Part shown: in pieces, positions 42,382-52,021 of the stretch
Position numbering within the stretch: the first letter of the stretch is position 1
How the letters are laid out: every line of letters starts with the position of its first letter
Assembly: GCA_035299085.1 (NCBI GenBank)
Contig: DATGXG010000014.1
Span: 62,001-126,000, forward strand
From: Bacteroidales bacterium
GTDB taxonomy: Bacteria > Bacteroidota > Bacteroidia > Bacteroidales > UBA10428
Length of the DNA: 64,000 nucleotides
Direction of reading: 5' to 3'
Program-made: the position numbers and the translations under genes
The notes under the pieces: generated by a model
The model's input: the letters and a program-made list of their open reading frames with translations, nothing else
Databases searched by the model: none
Told to the model about the DNA's origin: nothing

Positions 42382-44037
42382 TTATTCTCTCACAATCTTT
42401 TCTGAAATGATTTCTATCCCTTTTTGAATATGCAGGATATAAAGGCCACTTTTAAGGCCGGAAATATTTACGGGTTCATTTTCCTGTAATCGAACTTTTT
42501 CATAGGCTATTTTCCCAAACATATCCGTTATCCATAGCCTGTCTATCTCACCCGATCTAAAATCCAAAAACTTTAAACTGATACTGTTTTTGAAGGGATT
42601 GGGATAAATAAGCACCTCCTGCTCATGTTTCTCAATGCTAACAGGGGCAGCAGGTTCATCCGAAAGATTCAGAACAAATATATCACTTGCCCCGTCGCAT
42701 TCTAAATGAACATTATCAAACCAGCTATTTGAACTGTACATTCCTGTTATGTAAAGATTGTTTTCATAACATGTCAATCCAAAACCGATATCATTCATAG
42801 GACTATCGCCACCGTATGATTTGAACCATTCGAAATTCCCATCGGGGTCCATTTTGAATACAAAAATATCATGATAAAAGGGAACAGTGCTGTAATAAAA
42901 GGTAGAGCCCCACTTAATTACTCCCCTGAAATTGCCTGTAATATAAATATCATTTTCATTGTTGATTGAAAGATCAAAGCAATCGGAATACAAACTGCAG
43001 GTTGTGCTTTTCAACCATATCAAACTACCATCACTGTTAAATTTTGCAATAAAAACATCATCGGGTCCATTGTAATTTCCCCCGTTGGTGACAGAATCGT
43101 TGTTAAAACTTACTGCTTTTCTGTACCAACCGCACATTATAACATCGCCTTCACTGTCGACAGCAATAGCTTTACCATCACTTAAACCAATTCCTCCGCC
43201 ACCGACAGCCCACAAAAACTCTCCCGTTGTCGCGTCGATTTTTGAAATGAAAGCCTGCAGATTTCCTGAAGATGTCAATAAATGACTGTCAAAATAAACA
43301 GAATCCCACATGAAACCTGTGAGATACAAATTTTCCGAATCATAACAGGCGATGTCATTCCCATAGTTATTGGCATTGCCTTTTGCCGATTTTGCCCAGA
43401 TAACCTCGCCGTCAGTATTCAATTTTACGATGAAAAGATCTGAGCGCGCAGAGGGCCCTTCAAGCAAAAACCTGCCAAATTTTAAATCTTCCAGGTAGTA
43501 ACCGGTTATATAGATATTACCTGCGGAATCAGATGCAATGGCGTTTGTCGCGTTTTGACCTTCTCCGGTAAAGGCCTGAGACCATAAGATCTGACCACTG
43601 GTGTCGAGTTTCACCAGGAATATATCATAGTTCCCCGGATTACTCGTGAAAACAGAGTCTTCGATTTTAAGGGTATCACGGAAATTACCTGTAAGAAAGA
43701 GATTTTGTGATTTGTCGGTACAAATGCCTCCGCTCCAATCTCCTTGTTTACCTCCGAAGTTTTTAATCCATTGTACTTTTCCTGACGGGTTTAATTTTAC
43801 CAGGAAAATTTCTTTATCACCATTTGATTTTATTTTTAGGCCATCAATTTGGAATGAATCGGCAAACTCACCGGACACATAGATATTTCCCCCGGAATCT
43901 GTAATTATATGACGGCCTGATTCAACACCGTAGTATTCCCCGGTACTTCCAAAATGAGAGATCCATTGGATATTTTCCTGGCCGGATAGTTCAGTCAGCA
44001 TAAGTCCCAGCCATACTGTAAGTAACAGGGATTTCAT
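42382..44037 (-). CDS. T9SS-secreted SBBP-type beta-propeller protein
   Basis: A 551-residue secreted protein with signal peptide (cleavage near LSGQ). Repeats of about 50 residues carry the SBBP pattern (NIYVSGEFADSFQIDG, DIFLVKLDTSGQILW, NIYITGYY, LFIVKLNTDGEVIWAK). They should form one or more beta-propeller blades (residues about 25-460). The C-terminal 80 residues (VLIYPNPFKNSISLKF, LWITDMFGKIAYEK, GLKSGLYILHIQ) form a T9SS type A sorting domain. Its C-terminus is close to that of 53910-55415. Probably a surface protein; ligand unknown. Confidence 0.85.
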   Translation of the reverse strand: MKSLLLTVWLGLMLTELSGQENIQWISHFGSTGEYYGVESGRHIITDSGGNIYVSGEFADSFQIDGLKIKSNGDKEIFLVKLNPSGKVQWIKNFGGKQGDWSGGICTDKSQNLFLTGNFRDTLKIEDSVFTSNPGNYDIFLVKLDTSGQILWSQAFTGEGQNATNAIASDSAGNIYITGYYLEDLKFGRFLLEGPSARSDLFIVKLNTDGEVIWAKSAKGNANNYGNDIACYDSENLYLTGFMWDSVYFDSHLLTSSGNLQAFISKIDATTGEFLWAVGGGGIGLSDGKAIAVDSEGDVIMCGWYRKAVSFNNDSVTNGGNYNGPDDVFIAKFNSDGSLIWLKSTTCSLYSDCFDLSINNENDIYITGNFRGVIKWGSTFYYSTVPFYHDIFVFKMDPDGNFEWFKSYGGDSPMNDIGFGLTCYENNLYITGMYSSNSWFDNVHLECDGASDIFVLNLSDEPAAPVSIEKHEQEVLIYPNPFKNSISLKFLDFRSGEIDRLWITDMFGKIAYEKVRLQENEPVNISGLKSGLYILHIQKGIEIISEKIVRE

Positions 44038-44432
44038 TGTTCTCTTCTGCTAAAGCATATCAATGAACCCATAGGCCTTGACCCGTTTTCTGTCCCATTA
44101 AAATCCAGCTTTTTGATATAGACATTCGTTGAGGGATCCCATTCAAAGAGAATACCAAGGTTGTACAGTCCTCCTTCACGGGTCATTCCATAAAACTTGC
44201 CGTTATTGGCGAGACAAAGATCAGAACACGGACGTTTTCCCTCATTCTGAATTTCAAAATTTTTGATTATTTTAAGTTTTCCGCTATCCCTGTTAAGATT
44301 GAAAACACAACCACTGTTATATTTTCCACCTTCAGAAGTCATCCCATAGAATTCAGGAGATTGTCCAATTTAAGGTAAGTGGCATGCAATGAATAAGCAA
44401 ACCAAAAGGAGGGCTATCCGTTTCGTTTTCAT
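44034..44432 (-). pseudogene. Remnant of a GloVer-type repeat protein
   Basis: An in-frame signal peptide (MKTKRIALLLVCLFIACHLP, from the ATG at 44432) is followed by a TAA stop. The frame then reads straight on into choice-of-anchor GloVer-like repeats (EFYGMTSEGGKYNSG, KFYGMTREGGLYNLGILF, NGSRPMGSLI) for 110 residues. The signal, stop and repeats are all in one frame, so one nonsense change or a small internal deletion could have silenced the gene. Intact relatives carry many more repeats, so it is also truncated. The end overlaps the SBBP gene start by 4 bp. Confidence 0.65.
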
Positions 44433-44582
44433 GGGTGTCAGGGTGTTGTTTGCAACAAGATAGTGAATCAAACAACCCGGTGATAAAGAAATTGATAAGG
44501 GGCTATCAATCTGTGACAGGAAAGCGACAGAAATAGATAACCCCTGGCTTAGGGGAATTGGGAAGAGCTCCTATATGCTTGA

Positions 44583-45017
44583 TTATCCTTTGTTTTTGGA
44601 ATCAAATTCCACCATCCACTCAATACCGAATTTATCCCTGAACATTCCGAAATAGGTACCCCAGGGACTTTGCTCCATGGGCATTTCCGCCTGTACACCC
44701 TTTGAAAGTCCGTTAAATATTTTATCAGCTTCTTCCTTGCTTTCGGTCCCTATAAAAATCTTGCTCCGGGTTTCATTTTCATTATGCTTTCCCAGTTGCT
44801 CCGGAGTGTCGCTTCCCATTAACACATTGTGTTTGCCAATGGGCAAAGCGATATGCATAATTTTTTCCGCTTCCTTTGGATTGTTGGGGGCGCCTTCAAA
44901 ATTCATATCCTTGAAGCGAACGAGTGAAGTAAATTCACCACCAAAGACAGATTTGTAATGTGTAAATGCTTCTTCCGCATTTCCGTTAAAATGAATGTAG
45001 GGATTAATCGATGCCAT
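44583..45017 (-). CDS. VOC-superfamily PhnB-like protein
   Basis: A 144-residue vicinal-oxygen-chelate protein of the PhnB/3-demethylubiquinone methyltransferase-like group. Typical features are INPYIHFNGNAEEAFTHYKSVFGGE at the start (seen as NPYIHFNGNAEEAF), HNVLMGSDTP, SKEEADKIFNGLS, and EQSPWGTYFGMFRDKFGIEW near the end. Metal-binding residues of true glyoxalases are not obvious. Substrate unknown. The flanking gaps 44433-44582 and 45018-45182 show no gene. Confidence 0.85.
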   Translation of the reverse strand: MASINPYIHFNGNAEEAFTHYKSVFGGEFTSLVRFKDMNFEGAPNNPKEAEKIMHIALPIGKHNVLMGSDTPEQLGKHNENETRSKIFIGTESKEEADKIFNGLSKGVQAEMPMEQSPWGTYFGMFRDKFGIEWMVEFDSKNKG

Positions 45018-45182
45018 GTTTTTTATTTTTTCAGTGGTTGATTGGAAGGGATAACGTTTCAGGGTAATAATGGTTGACTGGTTTGAATTATTTTGTCTGC
45101 CGTATTACACATTCGGCACCATCCGTTGACCACAAAAGCGCATGTCAAGTTTGAATACATTTAGCTTTGTTTTCTGCCTGTT

Positions 45183-46379
45183 TTACTTTAGATAACCAAT
45201 AATGATTATGGGATTTGAATTTTCATTTATAATAGATGCGATTTGTTTAATTTGGTCATTGTTGATATGATCAGCAGCCAATGCCTGATTTTTAAAATCA
45301 TAGGCATATGTAAAATCAATCAGAACCCTGTCATCATGATAATATCCAAGCTTTGGCCAAAAAGGCAGACCACCCAAATCATTGGTGAATTTACCGTGAT
45401 CTAATTTAAAAGTATTCCCTTTCTTTTTGTCATATACAAAATTTATAGTTGAATCGGAATACATTCCCTGAATCAATCCAATTAAAATTAAATCCTTTGT
45501 TTCACCTAATTCTTTGATTCTGTATTTCTGATTGGCGTCTCCAAAATCTGTCTGTGGATTCCAAACCGGATCTGGTTCCATGGCCAGGTTCCCTATGTTA
45601 AAAATAGCATAAGGAACCAATTTATTGTTGATTAAGGAATAAAGTGTATCCACCCCATGCTCTTTAAATCGGATTGTATTTTCAAACTTATACAAGGGAG
45701 ATTTAACGATAGCGAAATTGTTCGTTCTTTTATGGTAATTTTTAAATGTTTTAACGATCTCTCCATTCTTATCCATTATATAAAGACTTAGATCGCATGA
45801 TGAAGGTTCTTTAGGGGTATTTGGTACGTTGCAGGCTAATTTTGCAGAATCGGTAGTAAAGAAATTAAAAGAAGGATATTTCATTCTGAAGGACCTGACA
45901 TAATTTCCATTAAAGCTAAAAACATGAAATTTATCGATTAAATCCAGGGTATAGATTAATTTTTGCCTGTCATCAATACAAAAATGCAAAACATTTAAGT
46001 ATTCACCCGGGCCTCGTCCCTGCCTGCCTATTTTGCTGATAAACTTACCTTTCCTGTCAAATTTATATATACACTCAAAATCGCTGATAAACATGAACGA
46101 ATCGGAAAGCATTATTTTGTCGACCTTTTTTAGAAGACAATCGGGTGAAGTTTCCAACCTGATGTATTCCACACGCTCAACCAGATCGCTCATGTTGTAT
46201 GAAGATACATGTTCCATAGCGCTACCGATATCAACCAGGTAAGGAGTCGAATTCTTTATCCCGTTATCCGGTGTGGTAGAATTCTTTTTACAGGAATTTA
46301 AAAAGTAGATAATAAAAATGGCAGTTAAAATCATGTAAATTTCTGTATACATGATTCTCGGATTTGTTTTTGTTATCAT
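45183..46379 (-). CDS. Six-bladed beta-propeller lipoprotein
   Basis: A 398-residue predicted lipoprotein (lipobox-like FLNSC; an internal ATG at 46352 would give a shorter signal). From residue about 60 it shows 6-bladed beta-propeller units typical of Bacteroidota (YIRLETSPDCLLKKVDKI, MFISDFECIYKFDRKGKFISKIGRQGRGPGEY, with the RQGRGPGEY motif). Such proteins are usually surface-exposed and of unknown ligand. The base composition is more AT-rich than in the core genes. Confidence 0.8.
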   Translation of the reverse strand: MITKTNPRIMYTEIYMILTAIFIIYFLNSCKKNSTTPDNGIKNSTPYLVDIGSAMEHVSSYNMSDLVERVEYIRLETSPDCLLKKVDKIMLSDSFMFISDFECIYKFDRKGKFISKIGRQGRGPGEYLNVLHFCIDDRQKLIYTLDLIDKFHVFSFNGNYVRSFRMKYPSFNFFTTDSAKLACNVPNTPKEPSSCDLSLYIMDKNGEIVKTFKNYHKRTNNFAIVKSPLYKFENTIRFKEHGVDTLYSLINNKLVPYAIFNIGNLAMEPDPVWNPQTDFGDANQKYRIKELGETKDLILIGLIQGMYSDSTINFVYDKKKGNTFKLDHGKFTNDLGGLPFWPKLGYYHDDRVLIDFTYAYDFKNQALAADHINNDQIKQIASIINENSNPIIIIGYLK

Positions 46380-46460
46380 TGTTATTTTTTTAGATGGGTT
46401 TTAACGCTGGTCTTCTATGCCATCCGGGACAAATAGTGGCAAAGCCCCTTGCAATAAGAC

Positions 46461-47699
46461 TTAGAAACTATAAAATATATATAATCCTAAATCAAAAATA
46501 TTATCGAAATAATCATTCGAAGGAATATAAACATCACCGGTCAGCCCGATTCCGATTGAGTTATTTATATTTATTATATAGTTACTGCCTAAACTAAGAC
46601 TCAATCCGGCAATGACGGGCACCTCCGAAGTATACGTTTTTTTACTGTAAGATTCGTTGTCTTTAAAAATTTCCCGAGTTGAATGGATCTTGTTATTCAG
46701 GCATATTTTGGCTTTTAAACCCACTTCAGCGAATGGACGAATACGACCGTATGAAAAGTTATACAGGACTGATAATGGTACATTAATCGACGAAAGATTC
46801 ATTTCAGTCCGGTTCTGTAAGGTATAATTTGAATTATCCGATTCAAAATCTTCACGACCTGTCAGGATCACCATATCTATATTACTGAGATCACATTGTT
46901 TCAGATAGATTTGTTGGTCGGCTCTTTCATAGATCAGGCTAAATTTCAAATCAATAATGTTTGATGGGAGTTTTCGCTGGATTGAAATACCAATAAAATT
47001 ATTAAGAACTGACCGGGTGCTTTTATTCATTTTATGGTAACTAAAAAAGGGTTCATAGGCGATAGGATCATTACCGATTATTTGCTTACTCACCGAGGTT
47101 CCGATAAAGAGGCTAATAACATTTCTGTTTCTTGTTTTGAAATTTTTATCGGTAACAGGAGAATCTCCATTATACTTTGCCATAAATGTGATTATTTCAT
47201 TATTGTCAAAGTTCAGACGTTCTATACCGGGATAGTAACTGGTATCGGATACACATTCTTTCAGCTGAATCTTATATGATTCATTATTCTGTATGTATCT
47301 TTTGCCGTTCAATTCAATTATCTTTTCTCCTCCAGAAAGCTTGGTGACTTGTCCCAAATTACTTTTGACGTATAAATTATCTTTATAAGAATACAGATTT
47401 GATTTACCTTTCGTTATGAGGTTGAAAAAGGTCATTTTACCATTATATTCCAGAGAATAAAAAGTCATATTATTACCAATACAGTATTGTTTTATTTGAT
47501 CCGGTTTGAAGAATAAAACCTTCTTTGAATTCTGAGGGATAAAATTACAGCGATTTGAATTTCTTGTACCAATATATTCCTGGTTTCCTTTAATCGTATC
47601 ACTGTTGCTTTTTATAATATAACCTTCGTACGAAGTTATTTGTGCAAATATTGAATTACATATAAGTAACACAAATGTAAAAGTCAGGGAGTATTTCAT
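46461..47699 (-). CDS. Exported protein with C-terminal outer-membrane barrel
   Basis: A 412-residue protein with signal peptide (cleavage after IFAQ). The first 180 residues form a beta-rich domain (GYIIKSNSDTIKGNQEYIG, the type of N-terminal domain found before Bacteroidota barrels). The last 210 residues alternate hydrophobic and polar positions and end with GLYIFYSF, a terminal aromatic as in outer-membrane barrels. No family can be named. AT-rich like its neighbours. Confidence 0.65.
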   Translation of the reverse strand: MKYSLTFTFVLLICNSIFAQITSYEGYIIKSNSDTIKGNQEYIGTRNSNRCNFIPQNSKKVLFFKPDQIKQYCIGNNMTFYSLEYNGKMTFFNLITKGKSNLYSYKDNLYVKSNLGQVTKLSGGEKIIELNGKRYIQNNESYKIQLKECVSDTSYYPGIERLNFDNNEIITFMAKYNGDSPVTDKNFKTRNRNVISLFIGTSVSKQIIGNDPIAYEPFFSYHKMNKSTRSVLNNFIGISIQRKLPSNIIDLKFSLIYERADQQIYLKQCDLSNIDMVILTGREDFESDNSNYTLQNRTEMNLSSINVPLSVLYNFSYGRIRPFAEVGLKAKICLNNKIHSTREIFKDNESYSKKTYTSEVPVIAGLSLSLGSNYIININNSIGIGLTGDVYIPSNDYFDNIFDLGLYIFYSF

Positions 47700-47790
47700 A
47701 AAAATTTGTTTGAAAATGTAAAGCTGTAAACCGGTGATTCTGGTTTCGGCAAGTGATTTAGCTTCATTAAAGTTGTAGATGAATTTTCAG

Positions 47791-48416
47791 CTAATTATTA
47801 ATATAATTCTTTAATTCTGTAGTACCATCCATATTGATTCCACTATAAGAAGATCGTATAATTCCAATGTGTTTTTGAAATACATAAGCGTCATGCAGGC
47901 CGATAACATAACCCGGATTAATTGTTAATGTAATTTCTTGTGCAGTATCATTAGAAGTTTTATGTTGATTAAATCGGATTATGGCTTCGCCGTAATGAGC
48001 ATTATTAACAGTATCTCACCAGCTGGTATCATTTAACTCTGTAAATAATAAGTCGATAACATAGTGTAAATAAAAACAGAATTACTATCAATGACCAACG
48101 ATACTTTATTATATTGGGTGTTATAATAATTCTGGCCAAATTTTTTAGCAACAATATGTCTTATTAATTTTCCCGGGCCCGGAGTAATGGAATCCATTGT
48201 CGTATCGCAATAACTTTCATCAATACTGTCAATTACATCATCATATAGACAAAAGATCTTTTTATATATCCAGGTATCATTTGTATCCAACGGGAAATAG
48301 GAATTGCCATAAAGATCTGTTATGTAATCGTTTAAAATAATTGGGCTATTTTCCGGTTTTTCACAGGAGAATAAAACCGGAAGTAACCCTAATACCATAA
48401 ATCTAAGTTTTTTCAT
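47791..48416 (-). pseudogene. Broken lipoprotein gene (frameshift and internal stop)
   Basis: The intact 5' part (48416-48033) encodes 127 residues: lipoprotein signal (LLPVLFSC), then a beta-rich domain. The reading frame then stops, but a second frame (stop at 47791) continues with protein-like sequence: ELNDTSW, a TGA at 48016-48018, then DTVNNAHYGEAIIRFNQ and NPGYVIGLHDAYVFQKHIG. The two frames differ by two bases, so at least one indel near 48035 plus the TGA separate them. Either a real pseudogene or sequence errors. Confidence 0.6.
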
Positions 48417-48427
48417 AATGACCTTTG

Positions 48428-48571
48428 CTATGATCGGTTGTTTTTATGAATGGGTCTAAAATCCGGATCGTGATACTTATTTTTCCATTTAGTATCCCCG
48501 GCCCATGGATTGATAAATCGATTCGTGAGGTCAGAATTGTGTGACTCTTTGCTGTGCAAAGTTATTTCCTT
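48428..48571 (-). pseudogene. Possible 3' remnant of an unidentified gene
   Basis: A 47-codon frame between stops overlaps the end of the acyltransferase gene. Its translation (TNRFINPWAGDTKWKNKYH, then DPDFRPIHKNNRS) looks protein-like but has no start codon. It could be the stump of a gene displaced by the acyltransferase insertion. No family recognised. Confidence 0.3.
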
Positions 48572-49599
48572 TTATATATAATATCTCTTAAACCCAGAAA
48601 TGGTTTTTCAATAGCATATGACATTGTTACACCTAATGATATGGAAACAATCAAAAACAGTATGAAATAATATTGCTGATTGCAATCCATCAATCTGACA
48701 ATCTTTTCAGACATCAGATGCCACAAGTAAATAGAATATGAATGAATCCCAATGAAACAAATTATCATAAAAGGAATTTTGGTTATTGGCAAAAATATCT
48801 GATTACTGATCTTGAAGGCATTTAGACTGAATAAAACTAATAAACCAAAACCTAAATTGACTGTGGTGAGTCCTATGGTATTCATAAAATAGCTTCCTCC
48901 TGAAAAAAAGAAGACAGGACTAATCAAGATGGACGCAAACACAAAAAACCAATATTTGCATTTAGAAAATAATTTGTAGAAGTCGGTAAAGTAATATAAA
49001 TACGAAGTTAATACTCCAATCAAAATCCCATCCATTCTCAAATGTGTCGCTGTGAATGAGAAAAAAAGCTTATCTCTGTTTTGATAGGATATATAGAATC
49101 TCATCAAAAACGAAAGGATAAGCATGCAAATCAAAAAATAACCAATGAACTTTTTGTTTTCAATGAGCTTTGTCCTTATACAAATCAAAATAAACAAAGC
49201 CAATCCAATATAGAAATGCTCCTCAATAGCCAAAGACCAAGTATGATGCCAAATACCTCTTCTATAACTTTGAAGATAAAATATCTCATTTAATACTTGA
49301 CTCAAACTATAAAAGCCTTTAGTTTGGATATAGTTTAAAACGATAGTAATAAAAATAAAAAAGTAAAAGGGTGGATAAATCTTAAATCCTCTCCTTACTA
49401 AAAATCTAGTTATATCAACTTTCTGATAATCTAAATACTCCTTAAATACGAGACCTGCAACTAAAAATCCACTTAAAACAAAAAATAAATCAACACCGAT
49501 CCAACCAATATCAGATATAATATTACCACTACTAGCATGTCGAAATATTACCAGTATAACAGCTATTCCTCTCAAAAAATCTAATCCTTTTATGCGCAT
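48562..49599 (-). CDS. Acyltransferase_3 membrane protein
   Basis: A 345-residue polytopic membrane acyltransferase of the OatA/NodX type with about ten helices. The conserved start GLDFLRGIAVILVIFRHASSG holds the family RGIAxxxVxxxH-like histidine; GVDLFFVLSGFLVAG and RFLVRRGFKIYPPFYFF are typical. It would transfer acyl groups to surface glycans or lipids. It is strongly AT-rich and sits right behind an attC-like half-palindrome, both signs of recent acquisition. Confidence 0.9.
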   Translation of the reverse strand: MRIKGLDFLRGIAVILVIFRHASSGNIISDIGWIGVDLFFVLSGFLVAGLVFKEYLDYQKVDITRFLVRRGFKIYPPFYFFIFITIVLNYIQTKGFYSLSQVLNEIFYLQSYRRGIWHHTWSLAIEEHFYIGLALFILICIRTKLIENKKFIGYFLICMLILSFLMRFYISYQNRDKLFFSFTATHLRMDGILIGVLTSYLYYFTDFYKLFSKCKYWFFVFASILISPVFFFSGGSYFMNTIGLTTVNLGFGLLVLFSLNAFKISNQIFLPITKIPFMIICFIGIHSYSIYLWHLMSEKIVRLMDCNQQYYFILFLIVSISLGVTMSYAIEKPFLGLRDIIYKRK

Positions 49600-49834
49600 T
49601 TAATTAATTTAAGTAACAGTAAATCCCGCACAACCGGGCATTGCATATGACCTGATGTTGTGAACAGCATTATTACTACCGCCGTATCGCAGTGGAGGAG
49701 GGGTTGGGTTAACCACTTATGGAGAGCAAACAATCCCGGCATAGGACCAGAGGGCTCATGTGACTCTGCTGAAAAAATTTGTACATGGATGGTATGGAGT
49801 CGTGCTCACCATACCAAGTGTCGGGTTATTGTTT
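49600..49834. other. Gene gap with attC-like half-site and hairpin
   Basis: 49625-49667 matches 53073-53116 closely (CCCGCAC, CCGGGCA, TTGCRTATGACC, TGTTGTGAACAG in order). This is one half of the attC-like repeat; the matching second half is missing where the acyltransferase gene starts. A hairpin TGGTATGG/CCATACCA lies at 49790-49816. I see no gene in the remainder. Confidence 0.45.
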
Positions 49835-51826
49835 CTACTGTTTTAGTATTTTCTTAGTAATATTTAATCCATCCCCAAAAATGTTTATTATGTATATTCC
49901 TTTTGAATAGCCACTAAAATCTAACTTGTCTGTTACAAGACCATTTTGAATATTTAGTTTCCTATTGATGATATTTGAACCATTTAGGTTATATACTCTT
50001 ATATATAATACAGCATTAGAATTAATTCGCATTACTAAATTTATTGCACCATCAATTGTTGGATTCGGAAATAATAATAGGTCTTCTTTTTTCAGAAACT
50101 TCTCAATTGAACTTTGAACTATTGTTGTGTCAATCCATTTTACGCAGTCGCCTTCTTTAATATTTACACTAAATGTTCCTATAGTATCTACCAACATATA
50201 ATTTTTATTTCCATTTTGTATAGAATCACCATTTAAGTACCATTGATATTTGAAATAATCTCCCTGATTAACTAATAATGTATCATTTGAGAGATTAAGA
50301 AAAGTATTTGGCAGTTTTGAAAAATGAATAATTACTTCTTTACTCCAGCTTTCAACTCCATTTATGGTTTGTGTAACATATAAGGTATCTGTTTCAACCA
50401 GTTCATTATTAAAGGTATTTCCTTCATAAAGCAATTCTTTCAGGAATTTATCACCATACCATCTAATATTCGTACCAATAGCTGATATTTCATCAAATTG
50501 TTCTCCTGAACATATAAAATTTAATCTTTCAACCTTAGGTCTGCTGGGTCGCAAATTGGTAGTTGAATTAGTTTTTAGTTTTGCTATACCAACAGATGAA
50601 GGCCAATCATCAATTCCATCTCCAATGAAGTTTATTATCTGAGAATACCCAACAATATATGCATTACCAAAATTATCAATACCAAGGCCATGACCATATT
50701 CACTAACTGAGGTTTGGTATAGCTTATTAAACTGCAAGTCTCCATTCCTGTCATATTTCTCTACATAAAAATCCATTTCTGTTCCACCATAGTTTCCGAA
50801 GGATTCACCAATCAGATAAATATTGTCGTCTGAATCTGTAATAATATCCCTGGGAGATCCTGTACCTCCATGATATGTATTTATAATTTTTGCCCATTCA
50901 ATATTTCCATCAAAATCATACTGCGCTATTAACGGACTACCATCATTTCCTCCTGCAGTTTTCGTGATAACTATGCCATTTCCAAAATCCATTTCAGAAG
51001 TTGAAACGACAGTACTAATTAGAATACCATTTCTATTCAAAGTTATTTGTGGTATTGAATTAGTTTTTCCTATCGGTGTTTTTGCCCATTGAACAATACC
51101 AATAGATGAGATTTTTGTTACAAATGTTTGTTCTCCCCACTGCCAATTATTTTCAATTTTAATATCATCAATCATTAACGAATCACATTCGAAAGAGCCT
51201 GTTAAATATATTGTTCCCATGCAATCCACAGCAATATCATTGCCCTGACATCCATTTGAATTACAACCCATAAATCGTTTAGTCCAAATAGGTACCCCAT
51301 AAAAATCGATCTTTGCAACAAAAGTGTTGCCTCCATTTTTACCTGTAATATAAACATTATCGAACTGGTCAATAGCAACATCATTTCCTTGTCCGTAATA
51401 CTCTTTGTTGAAATCACAAAACCATAACTCGTTGCCTGTTGAATCATATTTTGAAACGAAAATTTTTCCATTTCTTCCACCTGTCAAATAAATGTTTTTA
51501 TCATCATCTATACATACTCCAATACCATAATCATATGTACTACCTGTTTCAATATGTTTTAACCATTCAATATTGTGCGCAGAATCCATACGGCATAAAA
51601 ATATGTCAGAATAATAATCGTCATCAGTGTATAATGAAAAAGTGTCTAATCTTAAGCCTAATTCGTAATAACCAGCGATAACAACATTACCTTCATGGTC
51701 AACAGCGATATCAGTGTCCTCACTATATTGAGGGTTTCCGGAGGCTTTTATTCCCCATACCCAATTTTGAGACCAGGCTTCTGTTGTAAATAAAATCAAA
51801 AATGCTATAAATAAAATGTTTTTCAT
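49835..51826 (-). CDS. T9SS-secreted SBBP-type propeller protein
   Basis: A 663-residue secreted protein from the ATG at 51826, which opens on a signal peptide (MKNILFIAFLILFTTEAWSQ); the longer frame to 51883 is less likely. Propeller repeats (NVVIAGYYELG, DIFLCRMDSAHNIEWLK, NVYITGKNGGNTFVAKID, TIYLTGSF) run to about residue 420. An Ig-like module (about 440-570, GTNIRWYGDKF) follows, then a T9SS type A sorting domain (LLLFPNPTIDGAINLVM, YIRVYNLNGSNI, YSKGIYIINIF). A probable adhesion or surface protein. AT-rich. Confidence 0.85.
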   Translation of the reverse strand: MKNILFIAFLILFTTEAWSQNWVWGIKASGNPQYSEDTDIAVDHEGNVVIAGYYELGLRLDTFSLYTDDDYYSDIFLCRMDSAHNIEWLKHIETGSTYDYGIGVCIDDDKNIYLTGGRNGKIFVSKYDSTGNELWFCDFNKEYYGQGNDVAIDQFDNVYITGKNGGNTFVAKIDFYGVPIWTKRFMGCNSNGCQGNDIAVDCMGTIYLTGSFECDSLMIDDIKIENNWQWGEQTFVTKISSIGIVQWAKTPIGKTNSIPQITLNRNGILISTVVSTSEMDFGNGIVITKTAGGNDGSPLIAQYDFDGNIEWAKIINTYHGGTGSPRDIITDSDDNIYLIGESFGNYGGTEMDFYVEKYDRNGDLQFNKLYQTSVSEYGHGLGIDNFGNAYIVGYSQIINFIGDGIDDWPSSVGIAKLKTNSTTNLRPSRPKVERLNFICSGEQFDEISAIGTNIRWYGDKFLKELLYEGNTFNNELVETDTLYVTQTINGVESWSKEVIIHFSKLPNTFLNLSNDTLLVNQGDYFKYQWYLNGDSIQNGNKNYMLVDTIGTFSVNIKEGDCVKWIDTTIVQSSIEKFLKKEDLLLFPNPTIDGAINLVMRINSNAVLYIRVYNLNGSNIINRKLNIQNGLVTDKLDFSGYSKGIYIINIFGDGLNITKKILKQ

Positions 51827-51849
51827 ATGTAGTAATGTTCTATTTAGTA

Positions 51850-52010
51850 TCACGCAATCTCCGCTGTTATAAGCTGTTGCCATTTCAAGCGCTTTCAGCT
51901 TGTCCGCCCTGCACTGCCCCCGGCAATAGACGTCAGCAAAAGCATCATTGTCTTTTATTCCAATATTCCATGAGTCTGTCTGTCTTTTAAAATGGCATAC
52001 TGTTGTTAGG
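51850..52010. repeat. attC-like palindromic spacer, copy B
   Basis: The left part TATAAGCTGTTGCCATTT (51868-51885) aligns with TATACGCTGTTGCCGTTT of copy A (53009-53026). The right part AAATGGCATACTGTTGTTAG (51989-52008) pairs with it through TGCCATTT/AAATGGCA. It separates two minus-strand genes. Confidence 0.4.
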
Positions 52011-52021
52011 AACCGTGTTTA

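Noticed and set aside
45162..45169. TAGCTTTG, a perfect -7 promoter box on the plus strand
   Set aside because: No plus-strand gene follows; the neighbouring genes are on the minus strand.
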